Shown here in pieces: positions 20,561-28,804 of a stretch of DNA of 64,000 nt (positions are counted from its first letter, which is position 1; every line of letters starts with the position of its first letter). The stretch covers positions 3,720,001-3,784,000 of the forward strand of contig NZ_JAIFAG010000001.1 of the NCBI RefSeq assembly GCF_020012125.1. The letters are read 5' to 3'. Below the pieces are notes generated by a model, which was not told where the DNA came from, made no database searches, and saw nothing but the letters and a program-made list of their open reading frames with translations. The translations under genes were made by a program, and so were the position numbers. Origin of the DNA: Hymenobacter psoromatis. Lineage in GTDB: Bacteria > Bacteroidota > Bacteroidia > Cytophagales > Hymenobacteraceae.

Positions 20561-20659
20561 TATTATCCCAACCCGGCCGAATATTACCCCAACGCCGGAG
20601 CGGGCGGTCGTCCGGGCCGGGCGGGCATTGGGGTAATATTCGGCCGGGTTGGGATAATA
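20561..20659. repeat. perfect 32-bp inverted repeat in a divergent promoter region
   Basis: Arms 20561-20592 and 20628-20659 are exact complements over 32 bp (left arm begins TATTATCCCAACCCGGCC), with a 35-base GC-rich spacer. Unlike the family A elements it lies upstream of two divergent genes, so both transcripts may begin in or near it. Confidence 0.9.
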
Positions 20660-20730
20660 GAATTCTAACAGGGCGGCCAGCCGGGCATCTTTGACCGGCC
20701 GAACGAATGGCTCTCAGCTCCTCCCTACCC

Positions 20731-21453
20731 ATGAGAATTACCCTTACCTGGCGGTCGCTGGCCGCGTTCATCGCGCTGCTCTTCGTAGCCGGCGAAACTC
20801 ACGAGCTGGTGCACACCGGCCTGGGCCGGCTGCTGTGCGGCTGCTGGGGCACCCGCAATTTCAACGTGTGGAGCCTGTGCGAATCCTGCGCCCATAAGCC
20901 GCTGCAAAACCTGGCGGCTACGCTAGCTGGCCCGCTGTTCAGCTTCGCCCTGATGTGGGCAGGCTATTTCCTGCTGGCCCCGCGCCATTCGGTGGGGTAC
21001 CGGTCGCTGGGCTTCGCGCTGGTGTTTGCCAATATCCCGTTTGCCCGCATTTTGGGGGCCGTTTTTATGGGCGGCAACGATGAGGTGTACGCGCTCAGCA
21101 AAGTGATGCCCTACTATGCTGCCTGGGTGGTGGGCGGGGCGGCGGTGCTACTTGCCACGGTGCCGCCGCTAGTGCGAGCCTACGGGGCGCTGCAACCGCG
21201 GGGGCGAATCTGGGTTTTCCTGGGCTTCTTTCTGCTGCCGACCGCGCTGCTTTTCATCGTTATTTTGGGCGGCATGAACTCGTTGCTAGCCAGCGGCTTC
21301 CTGGCTACCTACTGGATTTTAGGCTCTCCCCTGCTGATTACTAGCTGGACGGCTTTGGTGCTGGTGAGCCTGGGCCTGACGTACCGGGCGCTCTTCACCC
21401 TGGGGCAGCCAGGGGCCGCGGCCCCGCGCCAAAGTTCACTGTTGCCGGCTTAG
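20731..21453 (+). CDS. polytopic membrane protein with HExxH motif (putative M50-like)
   Basis: About 240 residues with at least five hydrophobic segments. Early in the protein, GETHELVHTG contains HELVH, an HExxH zinc-protease signature inside or next to the first membrane segment, and later NLAATLAGPLFSF resembles the second conserved region of site-2 (M50) proteases. A tight CGCW...CESC cysteine cluster lies between them. An intramembrane protease role is therefore possible but unproven. ATG 20707 would add eight residues. The gene ends 19 bases before the histidine kinase gene on the same strand, so the three genes may form an operon. Confidence 0.6.
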   Translation: MRITLTWRSLAAFIALLFVAGETHELVHTGLGRLLCGCWGTRNFNVWSLCESCAHKPLQNLAATLAGPLFSFALMWAGYFLLAPRHSVGYRSLGFALVFANIPFARILGAVFMGGNDEVYALSKVMPYYAAWVVGGAAVLLATVPPLVRAYGALQPRGRIWVFLGFFLLPTALLFIVILGGMNSLLASGFLATYWILGSPLLITSWTALVLVSLGLTYRALFTLGQPGAAAPRQSSLLPA

Positions 21454-21472
21454 CCCGTTGTTATTTTCGACC

Positions 21473-22522
21473 ATGAACCGCCACCGAATCCTTTTCTACC
21501 AGGTGCTAGGCTGGGCGCTGATAATCAGCTACGACCTGTTTTTTACCAGCGTCAACTTCAACCCGGCTAAAGGTAGCCTGACTAAATTACTACTGGTAAA
21601 GTTCACGCTCTGGCTGGCCACCACGGGCTTGTTTTACTACTGCTACCTGTTCGTATTCGGGCGGGGGCTACAGCCGGGACGCTGGCTGGTGCTGGTGCTG
21701 GGAATACTAGGTACACCGATGGTATTCGCGGGCACCCGCTACCTACTGGATGAGGTGCTAATGCCACTTCTGTTTGGCTTTCGCAACTACAACCCCGATG
21801 TTACTCTGCTGTACTACGTGCAGGACAATGCCTATTTCCTCCCCCCCACCATCGTGCTGGCCGGGGCGGCGGTGCTGGTGCGCGACGCCTTTGTGCGCGA
21901 AAAGGAGCGCGAAAACCAGCTGCAAATTCAGCTGCTGGAGCAGGCCAAAACCCAGGCCGAGCTAGCGTTTCTGCGCAGCCAGATAAACCCGCATTTCCTC
22001 TACAACACCCTCAACTACCTCTACGCCACGGCCTACGAGGTGTCGGAGCCACTGGCCGAGGCGGTGCTGCGCCTTTCTGACCTCATGCGCTACCTGCTGC
22101 ACGACAGCCCCGATGGCCAGGTAGAGCTGAGCCAGGAAGTGGAGTACGTGGAGAATTACCTGGCCCTGCACCGGCTGCGCTTCGAGGAGAATTTCTTCGT
22201 GAATTTCGAGCAGGCCGGCCTACCCCCCGGCGGGCAGCGGGTGGCCACGCTGCTGCTCATTCCGTTCGTCGAAAACGCGCTCAAGCACGGCGTGGTGAAC
22301 CAGGCGGCGCATCCGGTGGATATTCAGCTCACGCTGGCCGCGCCGGGGCAGTTGCGCTTCACGGTGCGTAACCGCATCCATCAGCACCAGAAGGACGCCA
22401 CCACCGGCGTGGGCCTGCCCAACATCCGGCGGCGGCTGGCGCTGCTGTACCCCGGCCGCCACGCGCTGCGCGTGCACGATGATGGGATTACGTATGAAGC
22501 GCATCTGGAACTGAGCTTGTAG
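21473..22522 (+). CDS. LytS-type sensor histidine kinase
   Basis: 349 residues. Four hydrophobic segments (about residues 5-25, 40-62, 70-90 and 115-140) form an inner-membrane sensor without a large external loop. After a short coiled linker comes the His_kinase domain: LRSQINPHFLYNTLNYL holds the phospho-accepting His, LLIPFVENALKHGV is the N box, and GVGLPNIRRRL the G box. This is the class that pairs with LytTR response regulators, and one follows directly. ATG 21458 would add five residues; ATG 21473 (MNRHRIL) fits better. Confidence 0.93.
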   Translation: MNRHRILFYQVLGWALIISYDLFFTSVNFNPAKGSLTKLLLVKFTLWLATTGLFYYCYLFVFGRGLQPGRWLVLVLGILGTPMVFAGTRYLLDEVLMPLLFGFRNYNPDVTLLYYVQDNAYFLPPTIVLAGAAVLVRDAFVREKERENQLQIQLLEQAKTQAELAFLRSQINPHFLYNTLNYLYATAYEVSEPLAEAVLRLSDLMRYLLHDSPDGQVELSQEVEYVENYLALHRLRFEENFFVNFEQAGLPPGGQRVATLLLIPFVENALKHGVVNQAAHPVDIQLTLAAPGQLRFTVRNRIHQHQKDATTGVGLPNIRRRLALLYPGRHALRVHDDGITYEAHLELSL

Positions 22523-22525
22523 GTT

Positions 22526-22637
22526 AGTAGCGCGAAGCTTCCGCTTCGTGCGCGAGCGCGAGCGAGCATGGTCGTTCGCACCGCTTGGTTCCGCCTGCTC
22601 GCGTTGCTCGCGCACGAAGCAGAAGCTTCGCGCTACT
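22526..22637. repeat. long hairpin between the kinase and regulator genes
   Basis: Arms 22526-22557 and 22606-22637 pair over 32 bp with one G-U mismatch (left arm starts AGTAGCGCGAAGCTTC). It fills the gap between two co-directional genes of one two-component system, so it would be transcribed as a strong mRNA stem. Confidence 0.9.
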
Positions 22638-22652
22638 TTCCCCTACCCCCCT

Positions 22653-23387
22653 ATGCTGCGCTGTATTGCCGTTGATGATGAAGCTTTTGCGACCCGGCTG
22701 CTGGCCAGCTACATCCAGAAGCTGCCGGGCCTGGCGCTGGCCGGCACCACCACCAACCCGCTCGAAGCCCTGCAATGGGTGCAGGAAGGCCGCGCCGACC
22801 TGGTGTTTCTCGACATCCAGATGCCCGAGCTCACGGGGTTGCAGTTCCTGAAAATCTGCGGCCACCGCTGCAAGGTCATCCTCACCACCGCCTACCCCGA
22901 GTATGCGCTGGAGGGCTACGAGCACGACGTGGTGGACTACTTGCTCAAGCCCATTGCCTTCGACCGCTTTGTGCGGGCCGTGCAAAAGGCGCAGGCGCTG
23001 CTGCCCGCCGCCGCGCCGCCCGCCCTACCCCCCCCGGCCGCGCCAGGCGCGCCGGCGGCCCCTACCCCCGATTATTTGTTCGTGAAGGGCGACAGCAAGA
23101 ACAAGTATCTCAAGCTCAACTACGCGGATATTCTCTACATTCAAGGGCTAAAGAATTACGTGTCCATTCACACGGCCGGCCAGCGCATTATCACTTACCT
23201 CACGCTGCGCGAGCTGGCCGCGCAGCTGCCGCAGCCGCCCTTCGTGCGAGTGCATAAGTCGTTCATTATCTCGCTCGACCACCTGCGGCTGGTGGATGGC
23301 CACACGCTGCACGTGGGCCAGGAAGAAATATTGGTGGGCGACACCTACCGCGAGGACTTTTTCCGGCTGATTCGGGAGAAAGGGTAG
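22653..23387 (+). CDS. LytTR-family response regulator
   Basis: 244 residues. The receiver domain (1-120) has acidic residues VDDE, the phospho-accepting Asp in LVFLDIQMPELTG and the conserved Lys in YLLKPIAF. A Pro/Ala-rich linker (about 128-148, partly encoded by CCTACCCCC motifs) leads to a LytTR DNA-binding domain (YIQGLKNYVSIHT, then FVRVHKSFIISL). It is the cognate regulator of the kinase encoded just upstream. ATG 22653 was chosen because it starts directly at the receiver; earlier starts lie inside the hairpin. Confidence 0.95.
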   Translation: MLRCIAVDDEAFATRLLASYIQKLPGLALAGTTTNPLEALQWVQEGRADLVFLDIQMPELTGLQFLKICGHRCKVILTTAYPEYALEGYEHDVVDYLLKPIAFDRFVRAVQKAQALLPAAAPPALPPPAAPGAPAAPTPDYLFVKGDSKNKYLKLNYADILYIQGLKNYVSIHTAGQRIITYLTLRELAAQLPQPPFVRVHKSFIISLDHLRLVDGHTLHVGQEEILVGDTYREDFFRLIREKG

Positions 23388-23576
23388 GCCGGGCTTCAGG
23401 CAATTTTCGGGTGGCGGCACTGCTACGTGTGCCGCCGACGCAACTCTACCGATAAAGTGCATTATTGCAGTTCAGGTAAAAATATTTTTTGCCACGTAGC
23501 TGACCTTCAAGGTATTTTTTGTTCTTCTTCATCAAAAATTTTCTTCTTCATAATATGTTCATTGGAAATAAATCTC

Positions 23577-23584
23577 TAGCTTTG
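23577..23584 (+). promoter_or_regulatory. candidate promoter -7 box for the surface-lipoprotein cluster
   Basis: TAGCTTTG fits TAnnTTTG exactly and lies 68 bases before ATG 23653. The rest of the 265-base gap from 23388 is A/T-rich with short T/C runs; no clear -33 TTTG at the usual distance is seen, and no other gene is visible. Confidence 0.45.
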
Positions 23585-23652
23585 AAATAAGCTAAGGCTA
23601 GCAGCTAATAAAAGCCGCTAGGTCTAGCTATTTTAATCCTTTTCCTTCATTT

Positions 23653-24895
23653 ATGAAGATGCTTACCCCCCCCCCCGCAACACAGCGGCTCCCGGCTCCG
23701 GGCGGCGCTAACCGCCGCCGCGCTGGCCGCCAGCGTCATGAGCTGTAACCGCGACCAGGTGGTGCCCGCCGCGCCGTCCGCCGTCACGCAGACCAACCAG
23801 GAGCTGGCCACCGTGGCCAAAGCCCTGGCCCGCACCCTGGGCACCGAGGCCGCCTACCGGCAGCTGCTGAAGGCGGAAGCCCTCAAGCAGTTCGATGGCG
23901 ACTACGACGTGCTCTACCGGGCCTTCACCGACCTACAGCCCACCTTCGGGCAGCGCATGGATGAGCTGGTGGCGCAAAGCCCCACCGGCCAGGCGCTCAC
24001 GGGCATGGCCGACGTGCTGGCCCACGTACCTAACCTCAACATCTCAGTGCCGGTCAACATCAACAAGTGGAGCGCCGACACCTACAGCCCGCTGGTACTG
24101 TTCATCCCGGCCGACTTCGACGAGAAAACCTACACCAAGCCCCTGCAAGCCTACGATAAGGATGGCCAGGTCCACTTGCTCGACGCGAAAAAGGCCCCGG
24201 ATTACCCGGTAGTCGTCATCGGCCCCAGCGAGCGCGTCAAAGGCACCGCCCTGACGAGCGAATACTTTGGGCCAGGCAAGGGACAAAACCAGGGCAAGGA
24301 AGCTAACGGCGTGCCGGGCGGGAAGGGCACTAATAAGTTGCTTCCTCCTGATGATGGTGGCGGCGGTGCTCCTTATATGCCCCCACCCCCGATAGGCCAA
24401 CCGTATACTACTTGCCGCACGGATAACCAGACGGAGTATTTGCGCAGCTTGTGGATGAAGGATGTGAGCGAGTATGAGGCTTGGATTTTAGGCCAGCCCG
24501 AAATTCATCTCATTATAATGTCCCCGATAGGTGGGGCCTCCGGTAGTACGCTACTCGATGCCATGTATACCATGTCTAGAGGTGCTATTGAAGATACTTG
24601 GTACTGCAACACGGGTCTCTACTACTGGGACAAAAGTACAGTCAGCAATTCCGTAGGATATCTATGGTATGAGCAGGATGAAGGCGACAGTTCAATCGAT
24701 GTCAAACTAACCATCGGCTACAAAAGCGACAAAGGCCTGAACGCCTCAACCGAGGTAACGTTTAAAATCAAGAATAAGGACGATGTCATTTCGACTAGTC
24801 CGATGAATTTTGATTTCTGTCCCTCAGAAAAATATTATACTGGTGGAACAGCTGGTAGCAGAGCCTTTCGCTGGACTCTCGAAAACCGTCCTTAG
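23653..24895 (+). CDS. surface lipoprotein, out of frame at a C11 tract
   Basis: ATG 23653 opens a frame that reads four codons and ACC, then runs through eleven C and stops at TAA 23746 after 31 residues. Deleting one C joins it to the long downstream frame (from 23738) and gives a proper lipoprotein signal: a basic SRLR, a hydrophobic ALTAAALAASV and the lipobox VMSC with the acylated Cys followed by NRD. The rest (about 385 residues) is a globular domain with AYDKDGQVHLLDAKK and DYPVVVIG, a Gly/Pro-rich hinge near residue 210 of the long frame and a Cys-containing beta-rich C-terminal half. I do not recognise its family. In this sequence the intact protein can be made only after slippage. 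Confidence 0.75.
23666..23676 (+). repeat. C11 homopolymer tract inside the signal-peptide region
   Basis: Eleven C in a row, five codons after the start. It is the longest such run I found in the window. Ten or thirteen C would put the lipoprotein in frame. Such tracts are prone to slipped-strand mispairing. Confidence 0.9.
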
Positions 24896-24897
24896 CC

Positions 24898-25680
24898 ATG
24901 CAAGTGCTTATCAATGACCTATGCATTTTTTGCAAAGGCAAAGAGACAGGCAGTTTTCTTTGGATTGTTTGCTTGTCACTTTTACTGCTTCCAATCATTG
25001 GCAATTGTCAACGGTTAGAAGTAGTAGGGGCAGAAATGAGCTTGAATGTAACCCAAACTTCAGTCTCTCCAAATGTCATAGCCCTATCGCCTTATACCCT
25101 CGCAACCAATGTTACAGGGACTCGATACGATGACATTGGCTATCGATTTGCCGCATATGCCCGCTGGCAAATAAAGCGGTCGCGCCTGTTTATTCAGCCA
25201 GAGGTAGGCTACACCTCAACCAAAGGGCAACCCTACCTAGTGTTTTACGACGCAGTTCCTATTTCATTTGGCCCTTATTATTTTACTTTTGGTCACCATA
25301 TCCGACGGTGGGAAATAGCTGCTTTGGGGGGCTTACATACTGGGCGACACACTTACGTGTTACTCGGTCCGGTACTAACCTTTAATCAACGAGAGAATCT
25401 ACTGGAAGTGACACCTGGCTATCCAGCCTCAGCTGCCATTTTTAATAGCCTATTTCAAAGTGTACAGCCAGTGCAACTACTTGGTCAACTAGGGGTAGGG
25501 GTTACGTTCGGCCGTTTCGATTTCAATCTGCGCCTGGAGCAGAGCCTGACCCCTTACACGCGCCGCTTTACGTTCGACGGTAGCACCTACGGCTACCGGC
25601 AGCAAATTCGGCAAGGGCTGGCTACGGCGGGCTTTCTACTCTACAAGGCCAAGCCGCAGCCCGCGCCCGGCCGGGAGTAA
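24898..25680 (+). CDS. outer-membrane beta-barrel-like protein
   Basis: 260 residues, starting two bases after the stop of the lipoprotein gene and so probably translated from the same mRNA. The N-terminus has a hydrophobic segment (WIVCLSLLLLPIIGNCQ), a signal peptide after an unusually long start of about 20 residues. The remainder alternates polar and hydrophobic residues (YRFAAYARWQIK, LFIQPEVGYTST, VQLLGQLGVGVTFGRFDFNLRLEQSL), as in PorT-like eight-stranded barrels. No family signature beyond that is recognisable. Its close coupling suggests a partner of the lipoprotein. Base composition is lower in G+C than the flanks in the first half. Confidence 0.65.
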   Translation: MQVLINDLCIFCKGKETGSFLWIVCLSLLLLPIIGNCQRLEVVGAEMSLNVTQTSVSPNVIALSPYTLATNVTGTRYDDIGYRFAAYARWQIKRSRLFIQPEVGYTSTKGQPYLVFYDAVPISFGPYYFTFGHHIRRWEIAALGGLHTGRHTYVLLGPVLTFNQRENLLEVTPGYPASAAIFNSLFQSVQPVQLLGQLGVGVTFGRFDFNLRLEQSLTPYTRRFTFDGSTYGYRQQIRQGLATAGFLLYKAKPQPAPGRE

Positions 25681-25905
25681 GGACCGGCGCGGCTTGTTCC
25701 GGCAAAGTGAGCTTCAATACCGGGTCGGCTACCTGCCTGTCGCCATGCGCGTCAGGTTCTGGCAGCCGGCCCGGCAGGGGCTACCGCGCCATCAGGGCTG
25801 CAAACTAATTTATCGTGGGGGGCTGCTTTTCCGGCGGCGGGCAGGGGCTAGCGAATTATGCCCCAACGCAGACAACTCATTGCTGGATTTATAACCTATT
25901 TACCG

Positions 25906-26475
25906 ATGAAAACTCATTTCATTTCCGGGCTTATTTTCTGCGCCCTACTTGGTGGGCTGCTGGGCTGCCAGAAGAAGGAAGAGCCAATTCCTGCCGAGCC
26001 GCTGACCTTTTCCTTTCAGTTGCTCAATGAGCAAGGCCAGGAAACCAGCGTTTTCGCGGAGGGCCAGAATATTACCTTTCATTTCGAGGCGCGGAATAAT
26101 ACGGACCAGACGATGTTTCTGCTCACTGACCTTCGGAACCTGGACTACCAGGGGCTACCAAGCATTTATAGCTTTACCAAAGGTGTTCCGCAGTTAGTGG
26201 GCCGGCCTTACGATGGCCTGTGCGTGAACTATGTGGGTGGCCCTCATCCCTTGCCCGCGCATGATGTACTGCAATTCACCATCAAATGGCTAGAACCAAC
26301 CAAGCCTGCTAATTCATTTGAGAACGAGCCATTTTGTACGCACGCGGCCACTACTACTCTACCTAAAGGTCACTACTACGCTTCCTTTTCCGCGTCGTTC
26401 GTCTGGTATCAGGATGGCGTTGCTACTACCGAAACTGCCCCACCAACTATGGTGCGGGAGTTTGACGTGCAATAA
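25906..26475 (+). CDS. lipoprotein of unknown function
   Basis: 189 residues beginning MKTHFISGLIFCALLGG with lipobox LLGC, so it is lipid-anchored. The mature part (FSFQLLNEQGQETSVFAEGQ, FHFEARNNTDQ) has the look of an Ig-like or DUF4625-type beta sandwich with a free N-terminal tether. No enzyme motif is seen. ATG 25906 is chosen over ATG 25858 because it starts at the signal peptide. The 225 bases before it hold no recognisable feature. It lies between the barrel gene and the decayed protease gene on the same strand. Confidence 0.7.
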   Translation: MKTHFISGLIFCALLGGLLGCQKKEEPIPAEPLTFSFQLLNEQGQETSVFAEGQNITFHFEARNNTDQTMFLLTDLRNLDYQGLPSIYSFTKGVPQLVGRPYDGLCVNYVGGPHPLPAHDVLQFTIKWLEPTKPANSFENEPFCTHAATTTLPKGHYYASFSASFVWYQDGVATTETAPPTMVREFDVQ

Positions 26476-26504
26476 TCTTTTTCTATTTCTTTTCCACTTT
26501 TCTT

Positions 26505-28608
26505 ATGAAATACATTTACCTTTTTTTGTCTATGAGCATTATTGGCCGGGTTGCGGAAGCGCAGATACCTGTCAGAAGTGTTCAACAGTTGACCCAACCA
26601 GCCGAACACCCAGCCAGTAAATTTTCAACTGCTTTGCCCGTTCTACGGCTTCAGGCTCCTGATGTGTCGGCGCTGGTGAAGGAAGACCAGTGCGGAGTAC
26701 GACAGGGAGTTTTACCGCATTTTGGCAAGCCGGTATCCCTGGCAGTCAACTTGTTACCTGCCGGGAGCTGGGAGCCGGCGACGGGTGGCCGGCGGTGGAG
26801 GCTATCCTTAACTTCACCGGGTGCCCGCTCGCTCAACTTTGTGTTTGATAAGTTTTTCCTGCCGCCAGGGGCCGAGTTATATCTCTACAACGCCGACCGG
26901 AGCGTAGTAATGGGTCCCATCACCGCGGCTCAGAACACAGAAGCCAGAATATTCGCTACTGACCTGCTCAAGGGTGAAGTAGTAACATTTGAATTGTTTG
27001 AGCCAACTGCGTTTCGAGGGCAGAGCATATTACACGCGGACCAGGTAGTGCATGGCTACCAAGACTTGCCCGGCCAGCCCTACGCTGGTTATGGGCAATC
27101 AGCCCCCTGCAACGTGGACATCAATTGCTCAGCCGGCAGGGACTGGCAAACAGAGTCTAATGCTGTTGCTCTGATACTCTTGCCTAACGGCCAATATTCC
27201 ACCGGCACTTTGTTAAATGACAATTGCAAAAGTTTAATTCCTAATTTTTTAACCGCCTACCACAGCATCAATGGTATGGACGCGAACAGAATGGTATTTC
27301 GCTTTCAGTACAAGAGTTCTACCTGCGCCGGAGCTGAACCAACTAATTACCTTTCCTTTTCAGGCGCGCAGGTAGTTGCTTCTTATCAGTCTACTGATTT
27401 TGCGCTACTCAGGCTTAATCAGCGTCCGCCAACTGGCAGTCCCATTACCTACGCGGGCTGGAATCGGACAACTACTCCGGCTACCAGCGCGGCTAGCTTG
27501 CACCACGCGGCGGGTGACGTGATGAAAATCTCGCTTGCGCCAAGCGGTGTGCAACCCTTTTTAGCTACTTATTGGCACACCAACTTTACGGTTGGTACTA
27601 CGCAGCCCGGCTCATCGGGCGCAGCGCTGTTCGACCAGAACCATTTAGTAGTCGGACAGCTATACGGTGATGCAACCAACGACACCCGCCCGTACTGCGA
27701 CAAGCACGATGGCGACTACGGCCGCTTCGACCTCTCCTGGACCGGGGGCGGCACCCCGCAAACGCGGCTCTCGGACTGGCTGACGACGGACCCAAGCGTG
27801 ACGCAGGTGCCGACCGTAATTAATCCCTCGTTAACCGGTCCCGACCAAGTATGCTCCCAAACGGCTTTGTTCCAATCTAATACGACGCTGGTGTGGGCGG
27901 CTACCCCGGCTGGCTTGTTTACCAACAGCTCTAGTTATGGTAGTCAGCTATTTACAGCGGCGGCGGCGGGGGCGGCGGGGACGGGCACCATCACGGGCAC
28001 CTTGCCCGGAGCCTGCGTCCCGAGCGTGACCAAAACCGTGCGGGTAGGCTCGGAGCCGAGCGGCTACTTCTACGGCGGCGGTGTCAGCAGTAGCCAGACA
28101 CTACAAACTGTGCAATACGTGACGGGTGGGCAGATAAGTATGTTTCTGAACGAGGGCGCTAATTTCACGTTTTCCAGCTCGCCTGCCATTCAGCTCAGCA
28201 GCTACTCTGGCCGCTCTACTTCTTTTTACCTGCCGGCGGGGTAGGGCGTGCAAATCAACGTGTCCGCGCCTGGCTCGCCATGCGCGCTGGCCGGCAGTTT
28301 CGCGTTTGCCCCCCCGCAACATGTACTCCTATCGCTCTGCCCCCAACCCGGTGAGCGACGAGCTGTTGGTAACGGCCGCCGACCCCGACCAGCCCACCGA
28401 CGCGCCCGCCCGCCTTAGTAGTCTCACCGCCGATAGCGCCGCGCTTGAAACGACGCTATATGACAACTACGGCCGGCCGGTGAAGACGCAGCACAGTGCA
28501 CACGGTCAGGCCATGCTCAATGTGCGCGACCTGCCCAACGGCCTCTACCACCTGCGCACGGGCCACGGCAAGGGCTTAGTGACCGAACATATTCAGGTAA
28601 TACACTGA
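26505..28608 (+). pseudogene. Lys-C-like (S1) secreted serine protease with T9SS tail, two lesions
   Basis: The signal peptide (residues 1-20, RVAEA-Q) is followed by a propeptide-like region and a chymotrypsin-fold protease of the lysyl-endopeptidase group: His in FLTAYHSING, Asp in STDFALLRL, Ser in TQPGSSGAALFD, and paired cysteines (CNVDINC). The frame stops at TAG 28242-28244, yet the same frame continues sensibly (GVQINVSAPGS) until a run of seven C (28309-28315). Beyond it the next frame encodes a T9SS sorting domain (YRSAPNPVSDELLV to IQVIH) ending at 28608. One C fewer would restore the frame. In this sequence the protease domain could still be made but would lack its secretion tail. 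Confidence 0.85.
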
Positions 28609-28636
28609 CCAGCAATAATTTTAACATTGACTTTTT

Positions 28637-28670
28637 AAGAGGCTCCGCTGTCACAGCGGAGCCTCTTTTT
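28637..28670 (+). terminator. rho-independent terminator after the protease pseudogene
   Basis: AAGAGGCTCCGCTG pairs with CAGCGGAGCCTCTT around a 3-base loop and is followed by TTTT. It closes the surface-protein cluster. Confidence 0.9.
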
Positions 28671-28768
28671 ATTGCTGCCCACTGATTAAAAACTCCCTAC
28701 CCCCGCCAACCGCTGCAACGCCGGGCGGGCGATTATGTCTTTTTCAGGAAAAAGCTGCATCTTGCCAG

Positions 28769-28797
28769 TTGAACCTATCTGGCGGCCTCTAATCTTT
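28769..28797 (+). promoter_or_regulatory. candidate promoter of the first TldD/TldE unit
   Basis: TTG at 28769-28771 and TAATCTTT at 28790-28797 are 18 bases apart, close to the Bacteroidetes TTTG / TAnnTTTG pattern but with two mismatches. The leader to the TTG start codon would be very short. Confidence 0.3.
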
Positions 28798-28804
28798 CCT
28801 GCTT

